DNA from: SIG673 sp964570105
Lineage (GTDB): Bacteria > Bacillota > Clostridia > Oscillospirales > CAG-272
Length of the DNA stretch: 18,499 nt
Direction of reading: 5' to 3'
Assembly (NCBI GenBank): GCA_964570105.1
Contig: CAZMWM010000031.1
Location: forward strand, 1-18,499
Shown here: piece by piece, positions 1-6,951 of the stretch
Numbering within the stretch: position 1 is the first letter of the stretch
How the letters are laid out: every line of letters starts with the position of its first letter
Made by a program: the position numbers and the translations under genes
Notes under the pieces: generated by a model
What the model was told of the DNA's origin: nothing
Databases searched by the model: none
What the model saw: only the letters and a program-made list of their open reading frames with translations

Positions 1-163
1 CACCGTCCAGCATAACGACACTCACATCCGGATCAAGCTTAAAGGAACAGTCGCCCACTAACTTGCCGTCAACGGTGATACGCCCCCGCTTCGCCGCACG
101 CGCAGCTTCGCTCCGCGAAAGCGCACCGGTATGTGTCAAAAACCTGTCAAGCCGCAGCTTCAT
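1..163 (-). CDS. RsuA-family rRNA pseudouridine synthase, N-terminal part (runs off the window)
   Basis: Only the first 54 residues are in the window. They begin MKLRLDRFLTHTGALSRSEA and continue with RGRITVDGKLV, which is an S4 RNA-binding domain of the kind that opens RsuA/RluB-type pseudouridine synthases. Family knowledge: RsuA converts a uridine of the small-subunit rRNA (position 516 in Escherichia coli) to pseudouridine; RluB/E/F relatives act on 23S rRNA. The catalytic domain lies outside the window, so the exact target cannot be set, and a free-standing S4 protein cannot be excluded. The ATG start at 163 is well placed, preceded by a GGGAGGG ribosome-binding sequence about 7 bases away. 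It has its own promoter (248-220), so it appears to be a separate transcription unit from the genes above it. Confidence 0.75.
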   Translation of the reverse strand, partial: MKLRLDRFLTHTGALSRSEAARAAKRGRITVDGKLVGDCSFKLDPDVSVVMLDG

Positions 164-219
164 TCAGCGCCCTCCCGTCCCCTGCTCTTGTCCAATACAT
201 CGCGCAACGCTTAACTTAT

Positions 220-248
220 ATTGTAGCACATTTTTCATCCCGTGTAAA
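220..248 (-). promoter_or_regulatory. Sigma-A-type promoter for the RsuA-family gene
   Basis: Read on the minus strand, there is a -35 box TTTACA at 248-243, a 17-base spacer, and a -10 box TACAAT at 225-220. The -10 box is preceded by TGC, which makes it an extended -10. The predicted transcription start is near 213, giving a leader of about 50 bases before the ATG at 163. A tandem 10-base repeat sits about 25 bases upstream of the -35 box. Confidence 0.75.
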
Positions 249-273
249 CACCTTTCGGGTAAATTTCGAGAAT

Positions 274-293
274 GAAATTATCCGAAATTATCC
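274..293 (-). repeat. Two tandem copies of a 10-base unit upstream of a promoter
   Basis: On the minus strand the unit GGATAATTTC occurs twice back to back (on the plus strand, GAAATTATCC at 274-283 and 284-293). The copies are identical and spaced by one DNA helical turn, about 25 bases upstream of the -35 box at 248-243. A regulator or UP-like contact is possible, but nothing further supports it. Confidence 0.5.
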
Positions 294-347
294 GCAAAAC
301 ATATCCGCAGGTCTCTTCACGGCGTTTTCGCGTATAACAGTATAACA

Positions 348-1001
348 TCATTCGTTGCCGAAATGGCTTTTCATTGCTTCCGTGACCACGTCTGCGATGA
401 TCCTCATACCGTCCTCGTCCGGGTGCAATCCGTCAAGCGTATTCATATGATAGCAATCGTTGTTCAGACGGCTGTGGAACAGGTCGGCAACGAAGCAATC
501 CTTACCGGCGGCTTTCACGGCGGCGTCGATCGCGGCGTTAAAAGCTTCGGTCTGTTTCTTCATCACGGCTTCCCTGTCGGGCAGATTTATACAGCACACG
601 GTCACGTTCGGATATTTTTTTCGGATAGCCGCCAGCGTATATTCGTAATCGGCGGAAAAGACCGACACGTCCACCCGTCGCCCCAGATCGTTAAGCCCCA
701 TAAACAATATGACGATATCGGGATCTGTCCCGTCATCGCGAGACAGAACCTCGGCTCGGTTAAGACCGGAATGCGGATCGTCCCTTCCGCTCAGATTTCC
801 GCCTGCCCACGAATTATTTACACACAACGTCATCCCGAAGTGCTCGATCACGCGCATCCAATACGTCTTTTCAAGCGGCATCGGCTCGCGGTAAAAATAC
901 GGATTGTATATCAGCGAATAATTGGCGCGATGATCGTCCGAAACTCTTCTGTATGTGGAAACGCTGTCTCCGAGTATCGAAAGCTTTTTACCCTTGAGCA
1001 T
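348..1001 (-). CDS. SGNH/GDSL-family hydrolase
   Basis: The 217-residue product has the conserved blocks of SGNH esterases and acylhydrolases. LSILGDSVST near the N terminus carries the presumed nucleophile Ser13. NSWAGG is block II (Gly), GLND is block III (Asn), and DGLHPDEDG near the C terminus carries the presumed catalytic Asp and His. No signal peptide or membrane segment is visible, so it probably acts in the cytosol on a small ester or acyl substrate that the sequence does not reveal. An in-frame ATG exists at 1019 but has no ribosome-binding site. The ATG at 1001 is preceded by AAAGGAG at a good distance, and I chose it. It lies 133 bases below the dehydrogenase gene and 184 bases above the RsuA-family gene. 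A weak promoter candidate precedes it. Confidence 0.85.
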   Translation of the reverse strand: MLKGKKLSILGDSVSTYRRVSDDHRANYSLIYNPYFYREPMPLEKTYWMRVIEHFGMTLCVNNSWAGGNLSGRDDPHSGLNRAEVLSRDDGTDPDIVILFMGLNDLGRRVDVSVFSADYEYTLAAIRKKYPNVTVCCINLPDREAVMKKQTEAFNAAIDAAVKAAGKDCFVADLFHSRLNNDCYHMNTLDGLHPDEDGMRIIADVVTEAMKSHFGNE

Positions 1002-1009
1002 ACATTGAT

Positions 1010-1016
1010 CTCCTTT
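1010..1016 (-). promoter_or_regulatory. Ribosome-binding site deciding the SGNH hydrolase start
   Basis: The minus strand reads AAAGGAG, ending 8 bases before the ATG at 1001-999. The site overlaps codons 2-4 of the longer in-frame reading from 1019, which itself lacks such a sequence. This favours the shorter protein. Confidence 0.8.
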
Positions 1017-1090
1017 CATTTACGTGACATTCGGTGCAGTGGCGATATCCGTCACGAGTAAATGCATCATATGTGTCCATATTTTATATG

Positions 1091-1118
1091 TTTATATCCG
1101 TTCGTGTTTATGAAGCAA
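1091..1118 (-). promoter_or_regulatory. Possible promoter upstream of the SGNH hydrolase
   Basis: On the minus strand, TTGCTT (1118-1113) and TATAAA (1096-1091) are separated by 16 bases in an AT-rich stretch. The match to consensus is only partial, and other TATA-like hexamers overlap it. If real, the leader to the ATG at 1001 would be about 85 bases. Confidence 0.35.
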
Positions 1119-1134
1119 CGTAACATTCGCGCCG

Positions 1135-1851
1135 TCACACCGCAAATCCGCCGTCAACGCCGAGCACTTGACCGGTAATGAACTCCGAAGCATCAGATGC
1201 AAAAAATTCCACGGCATTTACCACGTCGAGCGGCGTTCCGAGCCTGCCAACCGGGGTATCCTCCCTAAGTCGGCAAAGCTCCTCCTCGGGGAGCGATGCG
1301 TTCATATCCGTTGCTATCACGCCCGGCTCGATACAGTTCACGGTTACGCCGGACGGCGCAAGCTCTTTAGCCAAAGACGCGGTAAATCCCCGAAGTGCGG
1401 CTTTGGATGCGGAATAATGCACCTCACACGCCGCACCTGTTTTTCCCCACATAGAGCCGATATTTATTATCCTTCCCCGATGCGCACGAAGCATAAAAGG
1501 GACTACCCTACGCGTGATATAGAACGCCCCCGAAAGATTTGTATCTATCATCCTGCGCCAATCAACATCCGTGATCTCATCAAACAGCTTGATCTGCGCG
1601 ATACCTGCATTATTTATAAGTATGTCTGCCCCACCGAGATATTCCACACATTCCACAGCCGCCTTATCCGCCATCTCGGGCAAGGCGATATCTGCGCGTA
1701 CGCTGTATGCTCCCGTCTCGGAGCAAAGCTTTTCCGCTTCGCCGTCAGCCGATCTGTATATGAATGCCACAGCGTCGCCACTTTCGGCAAAGCGTCTCAC
1801 CGTTTCCGCCCCTATTCCTCTCGCGCCACCGGTTACAATTACCCTTTTCAA
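1135..1851 (-). CDS. Short-chain dehydrogenase, likely EF-P 5-aminopentanone reductase (YmfI-like)
   Basis: This 238-residue NAD(P)H-dependent reductase has a full classical SDR set: TGGARGIG at residues 7-14 (cofactor loop), NNAG at 80-83, Asn105, Ser133, Tyr146 and Lys150 (YxxxK). The C-terminal VDGGF region is also typical. By general similarity it would be called FabG-like (3-oxoacyl-ACP reductase). However, the stretch SMWG...ACEVHYSASK around the active site, with NNAGIAQ.KLF, matches what I recall of YmfI. In B. subtilis YmfI reduces the 5-aminopentanone on elongation factor P to 5-aminopentanol. No other fatty-acid synthesis gene is nearby, while YmfF- and YmfH-like genes open the same gene run. 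The frame stays open to a TTG at 1917, but the TTG at 1851 has GGAG 9 bases upstream and gives the usual SDR N terminus. FabG or another SDR remains the alternative. Confidence 0.7.
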   Translation of the reverse strand: MKRVIVTGGARGIGAETVRRFAESGDAVAFIYRSADGEAEKLCSETGAYSVRADIALPEMADKAAVECVEYLGGADILINNAGIAQIKLFDEITDVDWRRMIDTNLSGAFYITRRVVPFMLRAHRGRIINIGSMWGKTGAACEVHYSASKAALRGFTASLAKELAPSGVTVNCIEPGVIATDMNASLPEEELCRLREDTPVGRLGTPLDVVNAVEFFASDASEFITGQVLGVDGGFAV

Positions 1852-1860
1852 GGCTCCACT

Positions 1861-1864
1861 CTCC
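1861..1864 (-). promoter_or_regulatory. Ribosome-binding site supporting a TTG start for the dehydrogenase
   Basis: GGAG on the minus strand lies 9 bases before the TTG at 1851-1849. A second GGAG (1857-1854) lies only 2 bases away and is too close to act. The alternative TTG at 1917 overlaps no such motif and would add a 22-residue hydrophilic extension that is atypical for the family. Confidence 0.6.
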
Positions 1865-1918
1865 GTTTCATTTATCCGCTTTTCCGCAATATTTCTTTGC
1901 GGATCAGTATAGCTCAAG

Positions 1919-2530
1919 CTACGCTCGTGATGTGCGTATCATATCTCTGACCTTGAGCTTAACACCGCAGCTTGCGGCAATTTCCCGACATTTCTCGATA
2001 TCCGCATCGGAAATGCTCTCCTTAACGACGCTGAACACCACGTCGCATCCGCGCTTCTTGGCAAGACGCGCAAACTCAAGCATCCCCTCGTAAGCCGCAG
2101 TACCGAAGACAGGCGCACAAAGACTGACGTATTCCTCCGCTCCCACCGCGTTCAAGCTGACGGATACCTCGTCGATAACTCCGCGCATGAGCGGCGTCAC
2201 GTCCTTACCGAATATAAGATTGGCGTGACCGTTGGTATTTAGGCGTATCTTAGTATTCGGATAAAGCTCCTTTATCCTTGACGCTATAAGTATCATATCG
2301 TAAAATCTGACGGCCGGCTCTCCGTATCCGCAGAACACGACCTCGGAATATCTCGCAGGATCGCTCCCGATCACGGCGTTCACCACCTCATCAACAGTCG
2401 GCTCGCGCTCCAGCCAAAGCTCCCCGTAAACACCGTCCGCGACGTTCCTCACGCAAAAGCTACATTTATTCGTGCATCTGTTCGTAAGATTGACGTACAG
2501 ACCGTCCCCGACCTCGTATACTACCGTCAT
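1919..2530 (-). CDS. TatD-associated radical SAM protein
   Basis: The 203-residue protein starts MTVVYEVGDGLYVNLTNRCT and has Cys19, Cys23 and Cys26 in a CxxxCxxC motif (CTNKCSFC), the ligand set for the radical SAM iron-sulfur cluster. FCGYGEP about 35-40 residues later corresponds to the GGE motif that contacts S-adenosylmethionine. It sits directly downstream of tatD (85 bases). Together with its short length and N-terminal sequence, this matches the family I know as the TatD-linked radical SAM proteins (TIGR04038). Its substrate is unknown to me. The frame is open up to a TTG at 2611, but the ATG at 2530 has a strong GGAGGGG sequence 3 bases before it and begins at the position expected for the family. 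Confidence 0.85.
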   Translation of the reverse strand: MTVVYEVGDGLYVNLTNRCTNKCSFCVRNVADGVYGELWLEREPTVDEVVNAVIGSDPARYSEVVFCGYGEPAVRFYDMILIASRIKELYPNTKIRLNTNGHANLIFGKDVTPLMRGVIDEVSVSLNAVGAEEYVSLCAPVFGTAAYEGMLEFARLAKKRGCDVVFSVVKESISDADIEKCREIAASCGVKLKVRDMIRTSRA

Positions 2531-2533
2531 ATG

Positions 2534-2540
2534 CCCCTCC
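2534..2540 (-). promoter_or_regulatory. Ribosome-binding site deciding the radical SAM start
   Basis: GGAGGGG on the minus strand precedes the ATG at 2530; the core GGAGG lies 5 bases from the start codon. It lies inside the longer open reading from 2611, so it argues against the extended N terminus. Confidence 0.8.
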
Positions 2541-2615
2541 ATCAAACCGAGTTTCCTCCGAATATCCCGAAAGACGCGGCAATTCCCCAATAAAAGCGAA
2601 TGTCGCGTCAAATTT

Positions 2616-3392
2616 TCAAAGCTTTATTCCAAACAACCCTGCCGCATTTTGAGCGGTCATCTCGCACACCCGTTCGTAGCTGATACCGCGAATGGCTGCA
2701 ACCCTTTCCGCGGTGAGCCTCATATGGACAGAATCGTTACGTTCCCTTCTGTTTGGCGCCGGGGTAAGATACGGCGAGTCCGTTTCTATCAGCAGTCTGT
2801 CATCCGGAACGAGCGCGGCGACCTCGGGAAGCTTTTCCGCATTTTTATACGTCACCACACCGGAGACCGAGATATACCATCCGCGTCTGATAAGCTCCTT
2901 TGCCATTTCGGGACTTCCGCTGAAGCAATGGAACACACCTCTGACCGCAGGATGCGCACGCACGGCGTCCATTATATCACCGTGCGCGTCTCTCGCGTGT
3001 ATGACCACGGGAAGCTCCAGCTCCTCCGCAAGCGACAGTTGAAGCTCGAGCCACCTTCTCTGCGTAGCCTTATCCGTGTCGGGGTAATGATAATCAAGTC
3101 CGATCTCGCCAAGCGCGACTGCCTTCGGGTGCTTAAGTATCTCCCTCAGCCAACCGATAGCCGCGTCCTCATCCGAGATACCGTCGGTATTATTCGGATG
3201 AAATCCGCAAGCCGCGTAAAATCCCCCGTACCTTTCGGCAAGCGCTATCGCCGCCTCCGAGCTTTGCACGTCACATCCCGCGTCTATCACCCAGCCGACA
3301 CCGTTTTGTCGGAGCGAGGATATCACCCTATCTCTGTCCTCATCGAAACGCGCGTCATCGTAATGCGCGTGCGAGTCAAATAACAAATGCAT
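2616..3392 (-). CDS. tatD: TatD-family metal-dependent hydrolase
   Basis: The 258-residue protein has the full-length TatD fold signature. The N-terminal metal-binding HxH is at His8 and His10 (DSHAH). It is followed by ALGEIGLDYH with its metal-ligand Glu, VIHARDAHGD, VFHCFSG, and IETDSPYLTP with the last metal-ligand Asp. TatD enzymes are cytosolic metal-dependent DNases (3'-5' exonuclease activity reported for the E. coli enzyme); the cellular role in Gram-positive bacteria is less clear. The ATG at 3392 has GGAGGA about 8 bases upstream. It follows metG by 27 bases, a common arrangement in Bacillota, and precedes its usual radical SAM partner. Confidence 0.93.
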   Translation of the reverse strand: MHLLFDSHAHYDDARFDEDRDRVISSLRQNGVGWVIDAGCDVQSSEAAIALAERYGGFYAACGFHPNNTDGISDEDAAIGWLREILKHPKAVALGEIGLDYHYPDTDKATQRRWLELQLSLAEELELPVVIHARDAHGDIMDAVRAHPAVRGVFHCFSGSPEMAKELIRRGWYISVSGVVTYKNAEKLPEVAALVPDDRLLIETDSPYLTPAPNRRERNDSVHMRLTAERVAAIRGISYERVCEMTAQNAAGLFGIKL

Positions 3393-3419
3393 TCCGCAGT
3401 TCCTCCGAGCGCGTCACCG

Positions 3420-5375
3420 TCAACCGATCCTATCACCGATAACGGCATCATCCGAGGCAAACAGCACCTTGACGTCCTCCTCACCGGAAGCCAGCACCAT
3501 ACCGTTGCTCTCCTCGCCGCCGAGCATCCTCGGAGCAAGGTTAGCCACCATTACCACTTTTTTGCCAACAAGCTCTTCGGGCGAATAATATTTCGCTATT
3601 CCGGAAAGCACCTGCCGCTTTTCAAAGCCGAGATCCAATTGAAGCTTGAGCAGCTTTTTGGACTTCGGGACCTTCTCGCATTCCAGCACCTTGGCTACCC
3701 TGAGATCCGGCTTCAAAAAATCGTCAAAGCAGATCTGCGGTGCGAGCGGCTCGTATTCCTTTTCGGCAATATCGGTTTTTTCCGCGGAGATCTCAGGCTC
3801 CTCCTTTGCCTTCGGGAAACGCTTTTCATTGTCCGCACTTATGCGCTCGAGCATCTGCTTCTCGTCGATACGCGCAAACAGAGGTGCGACATCACCGTTC
3901 ACCGTTCCCGGCTCAAGCTTTCCGAACGAAAGCCCGTCACAGTCCGTGCCGAGCGCCGAGAATATCTTTGCCGCAGTTTCGGGGATGAACGGCGTAAGAA
4001 GCGAAGCGCCGACTCTCACCGTCTCAAGAAGGTTATAAATGACCGTTCCGAGCCTGCCCCTTGACGCCTCGTCCTTGGCAAGTATCCACGGCGCGGTCTC
4101 GTCTATATACTTGTTTGCACGGCGAAGCATATCGAATACGCATCCCACGGCGTCCGCAACGTGATAGCTCTGCATCGCGGCGTCAACACCTGCGATAGCC
4201 TCGGCGACGGTCGCCTTAAGCTCGGCGTCCACTCCTTCTTCCCCCTCGGGCGTGGGAACAGCTCCGCCGAAATACTTTTTATTCATCGCGAGCGTACGGC
4301 TCACAAGATTTCCGAGATTGTTCGCAAGATCTGTATTGTACTTGCTTATAAGGCTCTCATAGGTAATGCTTCCATCGGCACTGTACGGCATCTCGGAAAG
4401 CGCGTAATAACGCACTCCGTCAACTCCGAAATACTCAACAAGATCATCCGCGTACATCACGTTCCCTCTGGATTTCGACATCTTATCCACGCCGAAGTTC
4501 ATCCAGCCGTGAGCGTATATCTTTTTGGGGAGCGGCTCGCCCAACGCCATCAGCAGTATAGGCCAATAGATGGTATGGAAACGCACTATATCCTTACCGA
4601 TAACGTGCACATCACACGGCCAATATTTCTTATACAGCTCGCCTTTTTCGTTGACACCGTATCCCATAGCGGTAATATAGTTGGAAAGCGCGTCTATCCA
4701 AACGTATATTACGTGCTTTTCGTCACCCGGGACCTTGACTCCCCAAGTAAATGATGATCTGGTAACGCAAAGGTCCTGAAGTCCGGGCTTTATGAAGTTG
4801 TTTATCATCTCTCGCGCCCTTGCCTCCGGCTCTATAAAATCCGGATGCTCCTCTATGTGCTTTAAGAGCCGCTCGGCGTATTTGCCCATCTTAAAGAAAT
4901 ACGCCTCTTCCTTCGCGCGCTGAACAGGTCTGCCGCAATCCGGGCATTTCCCGTCCGTCACCTGAGTGTCGGTAAAGAAGGACTCGTCCGGCACGCAGTA
5001 CCAGCCCTCGTACTCACCCTTATAAATATCACCCTGCGCAAGCAGTTTTTCGAATATGCGGCGCACCGCTTCCTCGTGATAATCATCGGTGGTGCGTATG
5101 AATTTATCGTAGCTCGCGCCGACCAGCGCCCATATGCGCTTCACGTTGTCGCTGACCTCATCCACGTACTGCTTGGGTGTGATGCCCTTTTCGCGTGCGG
5201 CGTTCTCGATCTTAAGCCCGTGCTCGTCCGTTCCCGTCAGAAAGAACACGTCATATCCGCGCTGACGCTTATAACGCGCGATGGCGTCGGTCAGTATCAC
5301 CTCGTAAGTATTTCCTATATGCGGCTTTCCGGAACAGTACGGTATAGCCGTGGTTATATAAAATTTTTCCTTCAT
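3420..5375 (-). CDS. metG: Methionyl-tRNA synthetase with C-terminal tRNA-binding domain
   Basis: The 651-residue class I synthetase charges tRNA(Met). The N-terminal Rossmann catalytic domain shows the HIGH-type motif as HIGN (residues 19-22), then FFLTGTDEHG. A connective region carries a CPDC pair and another upstream Cys, suggesting a zinc-binding knuckle. KMSKSRGN is near residue 300. The helical anticodon-binding domain follows. The last ~110 residues form an EMAP/Trbp-type OB domain (DFLKPDLRVAKV...NLAPRMLGGEESNGM), which in this family binds tRNA and dimerises the enzyme. The frame is open to a GTG at 5408 that overlaps the stop of the preceding gene. I prefer the ATG at 5375 because the product then begins with the usual MKEKFYITTAIPY and has AAAGGA upstream. 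Confidence 0.96.
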   Translation of the reverse strand: MKEKFYITTAIPYCSGKPHIGNTYEVILTDAIARYKRQRGYDVFFLTGTDEHGLKIENAAREKGITPKQYVDEVSDNVKRIWALVGASYDKFIRTTDDYHEEAVRRIFEKLLAQGDIYKGEYEGWYCVPDESFFTDTQVTDGKCPDCGRPVQRAKEEAYFFKMGKYAERLLKHIEEHPDFIEPEARAREMINNFIKPGLQDLCVTRSSFTWGVKVPGDEKHVIYVWIDALSNYITAMGYGVNEKGELYKKYWPCDVHVIGKDIVRFHTIYWPILLMALGEPLPKKIYAHGWMNFGVDKMSKSRGNVMYADDLVEYFGVDGVRYYALSEMPYSADGSITYESLISKYNTDLANNLGNLVSRTLAMNKKYFGGAVPTPEGEEGVDAELKATVAEAIAGVDAAMQSYHVADAVGCVFDMLRRANKYIDETAPWILAKDEASRGRLGTVIYNLLETVRVGASLLTPFIPETAAKIFSALGTDCDGLSFGKLEPGTVNGDVAPLFARIDEKQMLERISADNEKRFPKAKEEPEISAEKTDIAEKEYEPLAPQICFDDFLKPDLRVAKVLECEKVPKSKKLLKLQLDLGFEKRQVLSGIAKYYSPEELVGKKVVMVANLAPRMLGGEESNGMVLASGEEDVKVLFASDDAVIGDRIG

Positions 5376-5404
5376 CTTCGCTTTTCCTTTCAAATTAAGA
5401 TCTG

Positions 5405-6307
5405 TCACATATCGCCCGATAAAGCCCTGAGCCTATCGAGCACCGTCGAAAACCACTCCGGAAGCTCATGCTCGAAGCACATATCCTTGCCTGTCGTCGG
5501 ATGCTTAAAGCCGATGCGCTTTGCATATAAGCACTGCCCCACAAGGAGCGTGCCGAGCTTCTTTTCAAAGGCGGTATGACCTCCGCCGTAAACGGCATCA
5601 CCGAGAAGCGGATGCCCCAAGCTCGACATATGAACGCGTATCTGATGCGTTCTTCCCGTCTCAAGCCTCAGTTCAACGTAGCAAAATCCGGGAAATCTCT
5701 CCAGCACTCGCCAATGCGTCACAGCATCGCGTCCCCCGGGCACGATAGCCATTTTTTTACGGTCATTCGGACATCTTCCGATAGGCGCATCCACAGTCCC
5801 GACGTCATCCTTCAGCTGACCGACGGCTATCGCGTGATAGACACGGTCGGCTTTATGCTCCTTCAGCTGTTCGGCGAGGAATATATGCGCCGCATCGTTC
5901 TTCGCCACCAGCAACAGCCCCCCGGTATCCTTGTCCAGACGGTGTACTATCCCCGGTCTTATCACTCCGTTTATCGCGGAGAGCGACTCCGCGCAATGGT
6001 ACATCAGCGCGTTCACGAGCGTACCGGTATAGTTTCCGGGAGCCGGATGCACCACCATTCCCTTGGGCTTGTTCACCACCAAAAGTGCTTCGTCCTCATA
6101 AACGATATCGAGCGGTATATCCTCGGGCACCGCGTCATCCGGCAACGGCTCCGGATATTCCACCTCGACCTCATCCTCAGGTCTCAGGCGGTAATTCTTC
6201 GGTCTTACCGCGCCGTTCACGGTGACCAGCCCTTCGTCTATCAGCTTCTGCGCCGCCGAACGGGTGATCTTCTCCCGCTCCGACACGTACAGATCGAGTC
6301 TTTCCAT
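5405..6307 (-). CDS. RluD-family 23S rRNA pseudouridine synthase
   Basis: The 300-residue protein has an N-terminal S4 RNA-binding domain (residues ~1-60) and an RluA/RluD catalytic domain. The active-site motif HRLDKDTGG is at residues 122-130, with Asp125 the catalytic aspartate. The usual Ser of HRLDKDTSG is Gly here, a variation I do not consider disabling. GRTHQIRVH, conserved in the family, follows. Family members make pseudouridines in 23S rRNA (E. coli RluD: 1911, 1915, 1917). In Bacillota a homologue (YlyB type) commonly sits next to lspA, as here. The ATG at 6307 has GGAG 9 bases upstream; the adjacent TTG at 6310 is less likely. Its stop lies 29 bases before metG. Confidence 0.93.
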   Translation of the reverse strand: MERLDLYVSEREKITRSAAQKLIDEGLVTVNGAVRPKNYRLRPEDEVEVEYPEPLPDDAVPEDIPLDIVYEDEALLVVNKPKGMVVHPAPGNYTGTLVNALMYHCAESLSAINGVIRPGIVHRLDKDTGGLLLVAKNDAAHIFLAEQLKEHKADRVYHAIAVGQLKDDVGTVDAPIGRCPNDRKKMAIVPGGRDAVTHWRVLERFPGFCYVELRLETGRTHQIRVHMSSLGHPLLGDAVYGGGHTAFEKKLGTLLVGQCLYAKRIGFKHPTTGKDMCFEHELPEWFSTVLDRLRALSGDM

Positions 6308-6375
6308 CAAGCATCTCCGTTCCGGATACCGTATATATCTACGATCCTCCGTGAATTACCGCGTCTTTCGCATTT

Positions 6376-6951
6376 TTATGCACCCTTGTCGCTGTCTCCG
6401 TCTCCCGTATCAGCTCCGTCCTGACCGTCGGCACCCGCCTTCTTCTCCCTTGCGTTCTTCACTTCAAAACGTATATAGTAGAGCACGAGCAGAGCCGCGC
6501 CGACGCAAACGAAGCTGTCGGCTGCGTTGAATATCCATTTCCAGAGCGACGGAAACGCGCAAAAGTCCAAAAAGTCGACCACCGTTCCGTATGCGATACG
6601 GTCGATCATATTGCCTATCCCACCGCCTATCACCATAGACGCGGAGATATAGAAGAGCTTATCCTCTTCCCAAACGCACAGCGAACAGGTAAGAACTGCT
6701 ATAAACACGACCGAGAGCACCATAAACACCCATCTGTGCTCGGAAAACGAGCCAAACGCCGCTCCGTCGTTGGTGATGTAGGTGAAATTGAACACGCCCT
6801 TTATCACCGCCACGCTCTCTCCGAGCTTCATATTTGCCATGACCAGACGCTTCGAGATAAAGTCGATCGCCACCGTCAGAGCCACGACCGAAAAACAGAG
6901 CAGAGCGTGAAGTGGCTTTAAACGCCAATACTTTTTTATCATATCCGACAT
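6376..6951 (-). CDS. lspA: Lipoprotein signal peptidase (signal peptidase II)
   Basis: The 191-residue membrane aspartic protease removes signal peptides from diacylglyceryl prolipoproteins. About four hydrophobic segments are visible (approximately residues 13-32, 73-93, 98-115 and 142-160). The catalytic pair is Asp117 in GGIGNMIDR and Asp145 in FNAADSFV; TYITNDGAAFGSF is the usual substrate-contact motif. The C-terminal tail (from ~165) is hydrophilic and rich in Asp, Gly and Lys, which is somewhat longer than in many homologues. The ATG directly abuts the ileS stop (TAAATG) and has no ribosome-binding site of its own, so translation is probably coupled to ileS. Confidence 0.96.
   Translation of the reverse strand: MSDMIKKYWRLKPLHALLCFSVVALTVAIDFISKRLVMANMKLGESVAVIKGVFNFTYITNDGAAFGSFSEHRWVFMVLSVVFIAVLTCSLCVWEEDKLFYISASMVIGGGIGNMIDRIAYGTVVDFLDFCAFPSLWKWIFNAADSFVCVGAALLVLYYIRFEVKNAREKKAGADGQDGADTGDGDSDKGA

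Noticed and set aside
1023..1056. Inverted repeat CGTGAC/GTCACG as a regulatory stem before the SGNH gene
   Set aside because: Six base pairs with a 22-base loop is within chance for a gap this size, and nothing else supports a function.
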